Under the pieces are notes generated by a model. The model ran no database searches. It was given only the letters and a program-made list of their open reading frames with translations, and had not been told where the DNA came from. Below, piece by piece: positions 8,667 through 16,958 of a stretch of DNA of 64,000 bases (position 1 is its first letter; each line of letters begins with the position of its first letter). The stretch is from Pseudomonas grimontii. GTDB lineage: Bacteria > Pseudomonadota > Gammaproteobacteria > Pseudomonadales > Pseudomonadaceae. Made by a program: the position numbers and the translations under genes. The stretch lies in contig NZ_VFES01000010.1 of the NCBI RefSeq assembly GCF_007858185.1, positions 1 through 64,000 on the forward strand, written 5' to 3'.

Positions 8667-8916
8667 CAGGCGTGGCTCTTATGGGTTTGCGCGCAACTTT
8701 ATAACAGCTTTTTGTGTCGTTCTCAGGCCGTTTGTCGACTGAACCTTGGGGTCAAAATCAGGAAAAACGCGACGAATCGCCGCAATTGTCCTACACAAGT
8801 CAGGTGGCATAAGGCTTTCAGGGGAGGGAAGATACCATTTGCCGTACGTCGGGCGCCTGTAAAAAAGTCACAAAGAAAGTGAAAAAATTTATCTATCGAA
8901 GCAAATGAGGTACTCC

Positions 8917-9345
8917 ATGAACACCTATCAACAGGTTGGTCCGCAGCAAGACACCCACAGCAAGGTGATCGGTTACCTGCTCTGGATTTTCGGGTTTACC
9001 GGTGCCCATCGTTTCTATTACGGCAAGCCAGTGACCGGCACGATCTGGTTTTTCACCTTAGGTTTACTGGGGATCGGCTGGCTGATCGACCTGTTCCTGA
9101 TTCCGGCCATGGACCGTGAAGCGGACCTGCGCTTTACCGCTGGCCCTATCGAATACAACGTGGCGTGGATTCTATTGGCGTTTCTGGGGGTGTTCGGCGT
9201 GCACCGCATGTACCAGGGCAAATGGATCACCGGCCTGATCTACCTGCTGACCGGTGGTTTGTTCCTGGTGGGGGTGCTGTATGACTTCTGGACGTTGAAT
9301 ACGCAGATTTCGATCCGCAATGCCGAGCGCAATGGCGGGCGTTGA
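8917..9345 (+). CDS. Double TM2-domain membrane protein
   Basis: This 142-aa protein contains two TM2 modules: LLWIFGFTGAHRFYYGKP followed by a helix pair ending in LIDLFLIP, and a second LLAFLGVFGVHRMYQGKW followed by a helix pair ending in LYDFWTLN. Each has the conserved G-hH-x-Y-G and terminal D-x-W/F pattern. Function is unknown. The start at 8917 (MNTYQQ) is preferred to the ATG at 8905 because GAGG lies 7-10 nt before it. It stands alone, followed by a REP doublet. Confidence 0.82.
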   Translation: MNTYQQVGPQQDTHSKVIGYLLWIFGFTGAHRFYYGKPVTGTIWFFTLGLLGIGWLIDLFLIPAMDREADLRFTAGPIEYNVAWILLAFLGVFGVHRMYQGKWITGLIYLLTGGLFLVGVLYDFWTLNTQISIRNAERNGGR

Positions 9346-9360
9346 ATGTTGTGAAGATTC

Positions 9361-9463
9361 AAATGTGGAGGGGTGCGGTTCGACTTGCTCCCGATAGCGG
9401 TGGATCAGCCAGCTTATTTGTAGCTGATCCACTGCAATCGGGGGCAAGCCCCCTCCCACATTG
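9361..9463. repeat. REP doublet with one variant arm
   Basis: The left arm AAATGTGGAGGGGTGCGG runs into TTCGACTTGCTCCCGATAG. The right arm is a standard GGGGGCAAGCCCCCTCCCAC. The two are linked by a local inverted repeat (GTGGATCAGC.../GCTGATCCAC). It lies between the convergent TM2 and pyrC' genes. Confidence 0.8.
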
Positions 9464-9485
9464 ACCGTGTCCGCTTTAGAGCCCT

Positions 9486-10757
9486 TCAAGCCTGGTAGCT
9501 GATGCGCCCATCCACCAAGGTGTAGCGCACGCTCGCCGGCAGGCTATGGCCGATGAACGGGCAGTTTTCACCCTTGGACAGCCAGTGTTCCCCGGCAATT
9601 GTGGAACCGGCCGGGTCAAACAGCACCAGGTCTGCCGCCGCGCCTACCGCCAGTTTCCCAGCCGGCAGGCGCAAGGCCTCGGCCGGGCCTGCACTCAGGC
9701 GTGCCAGCAGTGTCGGCAGGTCCAGCAAACCGTCTTCCACCAACGTCATCGCCAGTGGCAGTAACAGCTCAACGCTGCTGATACCTGGCTCTGTGGCGCC
9801 GAACGGTGCCAGCTTGGCATCGCGCTCATGGGGCTGGTGGTGGCTGGAAATCGCCGAGACCACGCCCGACTTCACTGCCGCACGCAAACCGTCACGATCA
9901 GCCAGTGTGCGCAGCGGCGGTTGCACGTGGTAAAGGCTGGAGAAGTCGATCAGCGCCTCATCCGTCAACAGCAACTGATACAGCGCCACGTCTGCCGTCA
10001 CCGGCAGGCCACGGGCCTGGGCCTGGGCGATCAGGGCCACGCCCCGGGCGCTGGTCAGCTGGCTGAAGTGCGCGCGCACGCCGCTTTGCTCAACCAGCAA
10101 CAGGTCACGGGCCAGGGCTACGGTTTCAGCGGTTTCTGGAATGCCTGGCAAGCCGAGGAAGCTGGCGACGGCGCCTTCATGGGCCAGGCCGCCTTCGGCC
10201 AGGTCGCGGTCCTGGGAGTGGAAGATCACCGTCAAATCGAAGGTGGCCGCATATTCCAGGGCGCGGCACAGGGTACGGGTGCTGCGAAAACTCTCCAGAC
10301 CGTTGCCGAACGCTACGCAACCGGCGTCGCGCAGGGCAATCAGTTCGGCGAGTTGTTCGCCTTCGAGGCCTTTGCTCAGGGCGCCGATGGGGAACACTTT
10401 GCAATTGCCGGCTTCACGGGCGCGGTCGAGGATCAGCTCAGTCACCGCCGAGGTGTCGAGCACCGGTTTGGTGTGCGGCGGGCAGCACAAGCTGGTGACG
10501 CCACCGGCTGCGGCCGCGCGGGTCTCGCTGTTGATATTGCCTTTGCGGCTGTAGCCCGGCTCGCGCAGGGCGACGTTCAGATCCACCAGGCCCGGGGCGG
10601 CCACCAGGCCGTTGGCATCGATGGTCTCGCTGGGGCTGAAATCACGGGGCGCGGCGCCGATGGCGATGATCTTGCCGGCCTCCAGATGAAGATCGGTGAC
10701 GTGATCCAGGCCACTGGCCGGATCGATGACTCGGGCGCCGAGAATGCTGAGCTTCAC
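9486..10757 (-). CDS. pyrC: Non-catalytic dihydroorotase-like subunit (PyrC')
   Basis: This 423-aa protein has the dihydroorotase fold, but the metal-binding HxH of active enzymes is replaced: GLVDLNVALREPG has Asn and Ala where histidines are expected. In Pseudomonas such pyrC' products are known to be inactive as dihydroorotase and serve as a scaffold for aspartate transcarbamoylase dodecamers. It overlaps pyrB by 4 nt (ATGA), which ensures coupled synthesis. An active pyrC must exist elsewhere in the genome. Length is normal and there is no frameshift. Confidence 0.93.
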   Translation of the reverse strand: MKLSILGARVIDPASGLDHVTDLHLEAGKIIAIGAAPRDFSPSETIDANGLVAAPGLVDLNVALREPGYSRKGNINSETRAAAAGGVTSLCCPPHTKPVLDTSAVTELILDRAREAGNCKVFPIGALSKGLEGEQLAELIALRDAGCVAFGNGLESFRSTRTLCRALEYAATFDLTVIFHSQDRDLAEGGLAHEGAVASFLGLPGIPETAETVALARDLLLVEQSGVRAHFSQLTSARGVALIAQAQARGLPVTADVALYQLLLTDEALIDFSSLYHVQPPLRTLADRDGLRAAVKSGVVSAISSHHQPHERDAKLAPFGATEPGISSVELLLPLAMTLVEDGLLDLPTLLARLSAGPAEALRLPAGKLAVGAAADLVLFDPAGSTIAGEHWLSKGENCPFIGHSLPASVRYTLVDGRISYQA

Positions 10758-11758
10758 TGGGCCTTCTCCTGCTCGAATTGACGTTGCGCGGTTTGCCCGC
10801 TCATGGCCATGGACAACACCGCCATGCGCACGGCGATGCCATACGTGACCTGGTTGAGAATCACCGACTGGTTACCGTCGGCCACCGCCGACTCAATCTC
10901 CACGCCTCGGTTGATCGGCCCCGGGTGCATCACGATGGCATCCGGTTTGGCGCCGGCCAGGCGGGCGGTGGTCAGGCCGAACAGGCGGTAGAACTCGCCT
11001 TCGCTCGGCAGCAGGCCACCCGACATGCGTTCGCGCTGCAGGCGCAGCATGATCACTACGTCTACACCCTTGAGGCCTTCGGTCATGTCGGTGTAGACCT
11101 TCACGCCGTATTGTTCGACGCCGATGGGCAGCAGGGTTTTCGGCGCTATCACGCGGATGTCCGGGCAGCCCAGGGTTTTCAGGGCCAGCATGTTCGAGCG
11201 TGCCACCCGCGAATGCAGGATGTCGCCGACGATGGCCACCGAGAGGTTTTCAAAGCTGCCCTTGTGCCGACGAATGGTGAGCATGTCGAGCATGCCCTGG
11301 GTCGGGTGGGCGTGACGGCCGTCGCCGCCGTTGATGATCGCCACCTGCGGGCACACGTGCTCGGCAATGAAGTGCGCGGCACCGGAGTCACCGTGGCGCA
11401 CCACGAACATGTCGGCGGCCATGGCTTCCAGGTTGCGCAGGGTGTCGAGCAGGGTCTCGCCCTTGCTGGCCGACGAGGTGGACACGTTCAACGTGATCAC
11501 GTCGGCCGACAGCCGTTGCGCCGCCAGTTCGAAGGTGGTCCGTGTACGGGTGGAGTTCTCGAAGAACACGTTGCAAATGGTCTTGCCGCGCAGCAGCGGG
11601 ACTTTCTTCACCGCCCGGCCGCCAACTTCGAGGAACGAGTCGGCGGTGTCGAGGATTTCGGTGAGCAGTTCGCGGGGCAAACCGTCGAGGGACAAGAAGT
11701 GTTGCAGCTGGCCCTGAGCATTGAGCTGCAGCGGGCGCTTGGCATCTAGAGGCGTCAT
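10754..11758 (-). CDS. pyrB: Aspartate carbamoyltransferase catalytic subunit
   Basis: This 334-aa enzyme forms carbamoyl-aspartate, the committed step of pyrimidine synthesis. The carbamoyl-phosphate motif FENSTRTRTTFE lies near residue 65, and the HPTQGMLDM segment near residue 155 belongs to the active site. The N-terminal extension of about 15-20 residues relative to E. coli PyrB is typical of Pseudomonas, where effector nucleotides bind this chain because no pyrI regulatory subunit is made. No pyrI is present here. It lies 24 nt after pyrR and is coupled to pyrC'. Confidence 0.95.
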   Translation of the reverse strand: MTPLDAKRPLQLNAQGQLQHFLSLDGLPRELLTEILDTADSFLEVGGRAVKKVPLLRGKTICNVFFENSTRTRTTFELAAQRLSADVITLNVSTSSASKGETLLDTLRNLEAMAADMFVVRHGDSGAAHFIAEHVCPQVAIINGGDGRHAHPTQGMLDMLTIRRHKGSFENLSVAIVGDILHSRVARSNMLALKTLGCPDIRVIAPKTLLPIGVEQYGVKVYTDMTEGLKGVDVVIMLRLQRERMSGGLLPSEGEFYRLFGLTTARLAGAKPDAIVMHPGPINRGVEIESAVADGNQSVILNQVTYGIAVRMAVLSMAMSGQTAQRQFEQEKAQ

Positions 11759-11782
11759 CGCGGGGACTCTTTACAAGGCGGT

Positions 11783-12289
11783 TTAAAGGGCAAGGTCTTG
11801 CAGTTCGAGTTCGAGCGGCGTGGGACCGGACAATTTTACTCGCTGGCTGGCCTCAAGGGACAGCGTGGCGCCAACCACGTCCGGACTGATGGGCAGTTCG
11901 CCAGCATCCAGGTCCAGCAGGCAGACCAGGGTGATGCTGGCCGGGCGCCCGTAATCGAACAATTCATTCATGGCGGCGCGGATGGTACGGCCGCTCATCA
12001 GCACGTCGTCAATCAGCACCAGGTGCTGGCCTTCAATCTCGAACGGCAGGGCGGACGGGCGCACTTGTGGGTGCAGGCCATTCTGGCTGAAGTCGTCACG
12101 GTAGAAGGACACGTCCAGGGTACCCAAGGGCGAGTCGCTGCGCAGTTCGTCCAGCAACGCCTGGGCGACCCACACACCGCCGGTGCGAATACCGATAAAG
12201 CGCGGTTCGCTGATGCCACGGTGTTCCAGGTGCGCCTTGAGGCGTAACGCCATCTGGCTGATCAGTTCGGCGGGATTGGGCAGGCTCAT
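11783..12289 (-). CDS. pyrR: PyrR pyrimidine regulator / uracil phosphoribosyltransferase-like protein
   Basis: This 168-aa type I phosphoribosyltransferase-fold protein has the PRPP-binding motif VLIDDVLMSGRTIRAA near residues 91-106. In Bacillus PyrR attenuates the pyr operon on UMP binding. In Pseudomonas the PyrR next to pyrB has been proposed to regulate pyrimidine genes, by a less certain mechanism. I see no obvious attenuator between pyrR and pyrB (24 nt). It lies 62 nt downstream of ruvX in the same direction. Confidence 0.9.
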   Translation of the reverse strand: MSLPNPAELISQMALRLKAHLEHRGISEPRFIGIRTGGVWVAQALLDELRSDSPLGTLDVSFYRDDFSQNGLHPQVRPSALPFEIEGQHLVLIDDVLMSGRTIRAAMNELFDYGRPASITLVCLLDLDAGELPISPDVVGATLSLEASQRVKLSGPTPLELELQDLAL

Positions 12290-12351
12290 GGTGGCTCCTT
12301 CAAGTTCAAGACAGGCGATAGTGTGTAGGAGCGACAGGCAAGCCGCGTCAG

Positions 12352-12789
12352 TCAGGATTCAAATAAAACGGTGTTTTCGTCCAGCCAGCCTTGCAACAGC
12401 AAGGCGGCGGCAATGGCGTCCACCGGGTTGTCGCGGTAGCTGCCTTTCTGTCCGCCACGGTCGCGTCGCTCGCCCTTGGCTTCAAAGGTGGTCAGGCGTT
12501 CATCGTGGGTATAGAAGGGCAGGTTGTAGCGGCCATTGAGACGGCGGGCGAACTTTTCGGCGCGCAGACACATGTCGCTGGGGGTGCCGTCCATGTTCAG
12601 GGGCAGGCCGACCACCACGGCGTCAGGCTTCCATTCTTTAATGAGGGCTTCGACCTGGTTCCAGTCCGGTATGCCGTTCTGGGCCTTGAGGGTGCACAGC
12701 TCGCGGGCCTGGCCGGTGATCACCTGGCCGACCGCTACGCCGATCTGCTTGGTGCCATAGTCAAAACCGAGGATCAGACGCAAGGCCAT
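12352..12789 (-). CDS. ruvX: YqgF/RuvX family RNase H-fold nuclease
   Basis: This 145-aa protein belongs to the YqgF family. Signatures are the N-terminal ILGFDYGTKQIGVAVG (catalytic Asp near residue 9), VVGLPLNMDG in the middle and DERLTTFEA. It probably acts in 16S rRNA 5'-end maturation; the older name is putative Holliday-junction resolvase. Its ATG overlaps the algH stop, the conserved algH-ruvX-pyrRBC' arrangement of Pseudomonas. Confidence 0.92.
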   Translation of the reverse strand: MALRLILGFDYGTKQIGVAVGQVITGQARELCTLKAQNGIPDWNQVEALIKEWKPDAVVVGLPLNMDGTPSDMCLRAEKFARRLNGRYNLPFYTHDERLTTFEAKGERRDRGGQKGSYRDNPVDAIAAALLLQGWLDENTVLFES

Positions 12790-13358
12790 CAGGCGTGCCC
12801 CGCCTGGCTGGTCAGCAGGCTGAGGTTGACCCGCAGCTTGGCCGCGGCGGCTTCCAGGCGCAGTTCACTGGCGGTGTTGAACAGGATGTCGGCATCGAAC
12901 GGGCAGGTTAGCCAGGCATTGCTGGCCAATTCGGCTTCCAGCTGCCCGGCTTCCCAGCCGGCGTAACCCAGGGTGATCACGCTTTGCTCAGGGCCCACGC
13001 CGTCGGCGATGGCGAACAACACGTCCTGGGAGGTGGACAGTGAGACCCCGTCCAGGTCCACCGTGGCCTGGAACTTCGGCCCGGTCGGGTGCAGTACAAA
13101 GCCGCGATCGGTCTGCACCGGCCCGCCGATGTAGATCTGTACGCCCTGGCAGCGGGCCGGTGGGTCGACCTCCGGGCGCAGTTGTTCAAGGATGTCGGCC
13201 AGGTTCAGCGCTTGCGGGCGGTTCACCACCAACCCCATGGCACCATTGGCCGTGTGCTCGACGATGTAGGTCAAGGTCTGCGCAAAGTTCGGGTCGGCCA
13301 TATGGGGCATGGCGATCAGGAATTGGTGCTTGAGGTAGGTCGGGCTGACATTTTTCAT
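12789..13358 (-). CDS. algH: YqgE/AlgH family protein
   Basis: This 189-aa protein has the family signatures FLIAMPHMADPNF, GAMGLVVNRP and the C-terminal LGYAGWEAGQLE. The reading frame extends upstream, but the start at 13358 (MKNVSPTYLKHQF) gives the exact family length. AlgH was first described as a regulator of alginate genes in P. aeruginosa; its biochemical function is unknown. It is translationally linked with ruvX and lies 67 nt after tonB. Confidence 0.92.
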   Translation of the reverse strand: MKNVSPTYLKHQFLIAMPHMADPNFAQTLTYIVEHTANGAMGLVVNRPQALNLADILEQLRPEVDPPARCQGVQIYIGGPVQTDRGFVLHPTGPKFQATVDLDGVSLSTSQDVLFAIADGVGPEQSVITLGYAGWEAGQLEAELASNAWLTCPFDADILFNTASELRLEAAAAKLRVNLSLLTSQAGHA

Positions 13359-13425
13359 GTCCGCTAGTGTGGCGTTGGAGGGGCGAACTGACAAGCTGGA
13401 GTTACCTGGGGCAGGACATGTGTGA

Positions 13426-14331
13426 TCAGTTGCTGGAGAGGTGATCGCCCTTGGCAAACTTCCAGGTACGGATGATTTCCAGGCGGTCCACATCGTTCAA
13501 GTCCCCGGTAAACGGGGCAAAGGGCGCGGCCAGGCGCACGATGCGTTGGGCGGCCCGGTCCAGCAGCGGCTGGCCGGAGGACTCCAGTACCTGCACTTCA
13601 TACAACGTACCGTCGCGGTTGATCGACACCAATAGGCGCAAGTTGCCGTAAATCTGCTGGCGCCGTGCCTCTTCCGGGTAGTTGAGGTTACCGATGCGTT
13701 CGACTTTCTTACGCCACTCGTCCTTATACCAGGCGCCCTTGTCACGCATGGTCGAGGCCGCGTTCAAGCGATAGATGCGTGGGCGCTTGGCGTAAAGCTG
13801 TTGTTCATGGGCCAGTTCGGCTTCCAGGCTGGAAATTTCGTCGGACAGCGTCGAGCTATCGAACGTTGGCGCCGGCTTCACCGGCTCGGGTTGCGGCTCG
13901 GTCTTGGTTTTCTCGCGCTGGACCGGGGCTTTTTGCGGTTTGGGTGCGACGGTCGTCACTGTCGGCTTGGGCGTGGCCTGTTTGACTTCAGGCTTGGGCG
14001 CCGGCGGCGGTGTGACCTTATTGACCTTGTTGTCCTGGAAGGGCGCCACTTCAGTCGTCTTGGGGATCGCCTTCTTGTCCAGGGTGCCGCTGCCCTGCTG
14101 GTTGTCCTGGGCAAGAAAATCGGCCTTCTCGGGCTTCTTTTCACTCTTGAACGTGGCGAGGGTGATTTCCAGGGTCTTGGTGATCTGCCTGGGCTCGACC
14201 ATGGTGAAACCTACGCCGAGGATCAATGCCAGGTGAATCAACGCGGCCAGGAACAGGGTAAATCCGAGCCGATCAGCCGGGCGCACGCCGCTGTGGGAGA
14301 ATTCGGGGGGCAGATCGGACGGGAGTGTCAT
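13426..14331 (-). CDS. tonB: TonB-family energy transducer (TonB3-like)
   Basis: This 301-aa protein has a cytoplasmic N-terminus, one signal-anchor helix (LFLAALIHLALILGVGFTMV, residues about 26-45), a Pro/Lys-rich periplasmic linker (about 95-160), a charged helical stretch, and a C-terminal TonB domain containing NYPEEARRQQIYGNLRLLV. The position between algH and gshB, just before pilG, matches tonB3 of P. aeruginosa, reported to be needed for twitching rather than iron uptake. No exbB or exbD is adjacent. The link to pili here rests on synteny. Confidence 0.88.
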   Translation of the reverse strand: MTLPSDLPPEFSHSGVRPADRLGFTLFLAALIHLALILGVGFTMVEPRQITKTLEITLATFKSEKKPEKADFLAQDNQQGSGTLDKKAIPKTTEVAPFQDNKVNKVTPPPAPKPEVKQATPKPTVTTVAPKPQKAPVQREKTKTEPQPEPVKPAPTFDSSTLSDEISSLEAELAHEQQLYAKRPRIYRLNAASTMRDKGAWYKDEWRKKVERIGNLNYPEEARRQQIYGNLRLLVSINRDGTLYEVQVLESSGQPLLDRAAQRIVRLAAPFAPFTGDLNDVDRLEIIRTWKFAKGDHLSSN

Positions 14332-14408
14332 GACAAGAAAACCAACATCGCGTGTTTCACAGGTCGCGCATGATAACGCAATGTTGGTGTGTGTCCGGCT
14401 GTTCTATG

Positions 14409-15362
14409 TCACTTGGCTTGCAGCTTGCGCTCGATGGCCGCCATCAACATTTCGCCGATGTTCGTGCCAAATGCGTTGTCGATCTCGCGAATACAGGTCG
14501 GGCTGGTGACATTGATTTCGGTTAGGTTTTCACCGATTACGTCAAGGCCTACAAACAGCAGGCCCTTTTCCCGCAAGGTCGGGCCAACTTGGCTGGCGAT
14601 CCAGCGGTCCTTGTCCGATAACGGCCGCGCTTCGCCACGACCGCCGGCTGCCAGGTTGCCACGGGTCTCGCCCGCCGCCGGGATACGCGCCAGGCAGTAA
14701 TCCACCGGCTCGCCGTCGATCATCAGGATGCGCTTGTCGCCGTCCTTGATCGCCGGCAGGTAGGCCTGGCCCATGATCTGCTGGGTGCCCAGGGCGGTCA
14801 GGGTTTCGAGGATCACCGACAGGTTCGGGTCACCGGCGCGGTGACGGAAGATCGAGGTGCCGCCCATGCCGTCCAGCGGCTTGAGGATCACATCGCCGTG
14901 CTTGGCGGCAAACTCACGCAGCACATCGGCACGACGGCTGACCACGGTGGGCGGCGTGCATTGCGGGAACAGCGTCGCGAACAGCTTTTCATTGCAGTCG
15001 CGCAGGCTTTGCGGCTTGTTGACGATCAGCACGCCAGCACGCTCGGCCTGCTCCAGCAGGTAGGTGGAATAGACGAACTCCATGTCGAACGGCGGGTCCT
15101 TGCGCATCAGGATCACGTCGAGGTCGCTCAGGGGGCTGTCGATTTCGTCTTGCAGTTCGAACCACTTCTCGGGGTTGGCAAACACCTGCAGCGGGCGCAT
15201 GCGTGCACGGGCCTCGCCGTCGCCCTGGTAAAGGTCGCGCTGCTCCATATAGAACAGGGTCCAGCCGCGGGCCTGGGCGGCCAGGAGCATGGCCAGCGAG
15301 CTGTCCTTTTTATAGGAAATGCTGGCGATAGGGTCCATGACAATGCCGACGCGAACGCTCAT
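14409..15362 (-). CDS. gshB: Glutathione synthetase
   Basis: This 317-aa ATP-grasp enzyme joins gamma-glutamylcysteine and glycine. Signatures include the N-terminal GIVMDPIASI, MRKDPPFDMEFVYSTY, the ATP-grasp loop KPLDGMGGTSIFR and the C-terminal INVTSPTCIREID. Length matches the proteobacterial enzyme (about 315-320 aa). It heads the leftward gshB-tonB-algH run and is divergent from pilG across 239 bp, so the two promoters must lie in that gap. Confidence 0.96.
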   Translation of the reverse strand: MSVRVGIVMDPIASISYKKDSSLAMLLAAQARGWTLFYMEQRDLYQGDGEARARMRPLQVFANPEKWFELQDEIDSPLSDLDVILMRKDPPFDMEFVYSTYLLEQAERAGVLIVNKPQSLRDCNEKLFATLFPQCTPPTVVSRRADVLREFAAKHGDVILKPLDGMGGTSIFRHRAGDPNLSVILETLTALGTQQIMGQAYLPAIKDGDKRILMIDGEPVDYCLARIPAAGETRGNLAAGGRGEARPLSDKDRWIASQVGPTLREKGLLFVGLDVIGENLTEINVTSPTCIREIDNAFGTNIGEMLMAAIERKLQAK

Positions 15363-15601
15363 GGGGGATTTCCTCTAGCAAATTAGGGCGCATAAAAGTG
15401 GCGTCAGAGTGGCGCTGCGGCTGTTGTGGGTCAAGGAAAAACCACCGGGCGGGTGCCTCGATAGATTGCACCCCGAGACTGTGCTAAAAAGACTGCCACG
15501 ACGCAGCAGCCCTTGAGTTCCAAGGCCTGCGGCGCTCATCCTGTGCAACATCAGGCAGTACACACCGAAAACCGATTCGCTGTGGCGATGGTAGAGCAGA
15601 T

Positions 15602-16009
15602 ATGGAACAGCATTCCAACGCCTTGAGAGTGATGGTGATCGACGATTCGAAAACGATCCGCCGCACCGCCGAGACGCTGTTGAAGAACGTGGGCTGCGAT
15701 GTCATCACGGCCATCGACGGTTTCGATGCCCTGGCCCGGATTGTGGATCATCACCCGCACATTATCTTTGTCGACATCATGATGCCGCGCCTGGATGGCT
15801 ATCAGACCTGCGCCCTGGTGAAGAACAACCCGGTGTTCAAGTCGATCCCGGTGATCATGCTGTCCTCCAAGGACGGCCTGTTCGACAAGGCCAAGGGGCG
15901 CATCGTGGGTGTCGATCAGTTTTTGACCAAGCCTTTCAGCAAGGAAGAACTGCTGAGTGCGATCAAGGCCTATGTGCCTGGGTTTGCCGCAGTGGAACAA
16001 GCACACTGA
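15602..16009 (+). CDS. pilG: Single-domain response regulator PilG
   Basis: This 135-aa CheY-like receiver has the acidic pair in VMVIDDSKTIRRTAE, the phospho-acceptor Asp in IIFVDIMMPRLDG (near residue 60), Ser in IMLSSKDGLFDKA and Lys in FLTKPFSKEE. In P. aeruginosa PilG receives phosphate from ChpA and drives pilus extension and cAMP production. It is the first gene of pilGHIJ-chpAC; the 239-bp upstream gap shared with gshB should hold its promoter. Confidence 0.95.
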   Translation: MEQHSNALRVMVIDDSKTIRRTAETLLKNVGCDVITAIDGFDALARIVDHHPHIIFVDIMMPRLDGYQTCALVKNNPVFKSIPVIMLSSKDGLFDKAKGRIVGVDQFLTKPFSKEELLSAIKAYVPGFAAVEQAH

Positions 16010-16055
16010 CGCCGCCTCACAAGGGCCGGCGCCGACCAATGTAGTGGGGAAAACC

Positions 16056-16421
16056 ATGGCACGTGTTCTGATCGTCGACGATTCGCCGACCGAAATGTAC
16101 AAACTGACCGGCATGCTGGAAAAGCACGGCCACCAGGTCCTCAAGGCTGAAAACGGCGCGGACGGCGTGGCCCTGGCCCGCCAGGAAAAGCCTGACGCAG
16201 TGCTGATGGACATCGTGATGCCGGGCCTCAATGGCTTCCAGGCCACTCGCCAGCTGTCCAAGGAGCCGGAAACCAACGGCATCCCGATCATCATCATCAC
16301 CACCAAGGATCAGGAAACCGACAAGATCTGGGGCGCGCGCCAGGGTGCCAAGGACTACCTGACCAAGCCTGTGGACGAGGAAACCCTGATTGCCACCCTG
16401 AACAAGGTGCTGGCCGGCTGA
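16056..16421 (+). CDS. pilH: Single-domain response regulator PilH
   Basis: This 121-aa CheY-like receiver begins MARVLIVDDSPTEM, with the phospho-acceptor Asp in DAVLMDIVMPGLNG (near residue 52), Thr in IIIITTKDQETDK and Lys in YLTKPVDEE. The start at 16056 follows GGGGAAAA at ideal spacing. In P. aeruginosa PilH counterbalances PilG, probably as a phosphate sink and retraction regulator. It lies 46 nt after pilG and 12 nt before pilI. Confidence 0.95.
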   Translation: MARVLIVDDSPTEMYKLTGMLEKHGHQVLKAENGADGVALARQEKPDAVLMDIVMPGLNGFQATRQLSKEPETNGIPIIIITTKDQETDKIWGARQGAKDYLTKPVDEETLIATLNKVLAG

Positions 16422-16433
16422 CGGCACGCCATC

Positions 16434-16958
16434 ATGACCGAGTCGCAAACCGCCTTCGAGTTGCTGCTGGACATCGACCGTCGCTGCCGCCTGCTGGCCG
16501 CTGACCTGCCGTCCCAGGAAACCCGCCTGCAACGCTGGAGCGGGATTGGCTTTCGCCTGGGGCAGCATTGGTATGTCGCGCCCATGGGCGAAGTCGCCGA
16601 AGTCCTGCATGAGCCGCGCTGCACTTTAATGCCCGGGGTCAAGGCCTGGGTCAAGGGTGTTGCTAACCTGCGCGGGCGTTTGCTGCCGGTGATGGACCTG
16701 GGTGGCTTCCTTGGCCTTGAACTGTCCAAGGCGCGCAAGCAACGGCGGGTGCTGGTGGTGGAATACAACGATCTGTTTGTCGGGCTGCTGGTAGATGAGG
16801 TGGTGGGGATGCAGCATTTTGCTCAAGACGCCTTGTTGGCGAACGCCAGCCCCAGCGCGCCGTTCATCCAGGGCCAATTCGACGGCGAGCCGCTGTGGCA
16901 GGTCTTCAGCCCCTTCGCCCTGGCCCAGGCCCCTGGCTTCATGGATGTCGCCGCATGA
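16434..16958 (+). CDS. pilI: CheW-like adaptor PilI
   Basis: This 174-aa CheW-domain protein couples the PilJ receptor to the ChpA kinase. Recognisable segments are GFRLGQHWYVAPMGEVAEVL, VKGVANLRGRLLPVMDLGGFLG and VLVVEYNDLFVGLLVDEVVGM, which cover the two beta subdomains. The stop overlaps the pilJ start (ATGA), so the two are translationally coupled. Confidence 0.93.
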   Translation: MTESQTAFELLLDIDRRCRLLAADLPSQETRLQRWSGIGFRLGQHWYVAPMGEVAEVLHEPRCTLMPGVKAWVKGVANLRGRLLPVMDLGGFLGLELSKARKQRRVLVVEYNDLFVGLLVDEVVGMQHFAQDALLANASPSAPFIQGQFDGEPLWQVFSPFALAQAPGFMDVAA

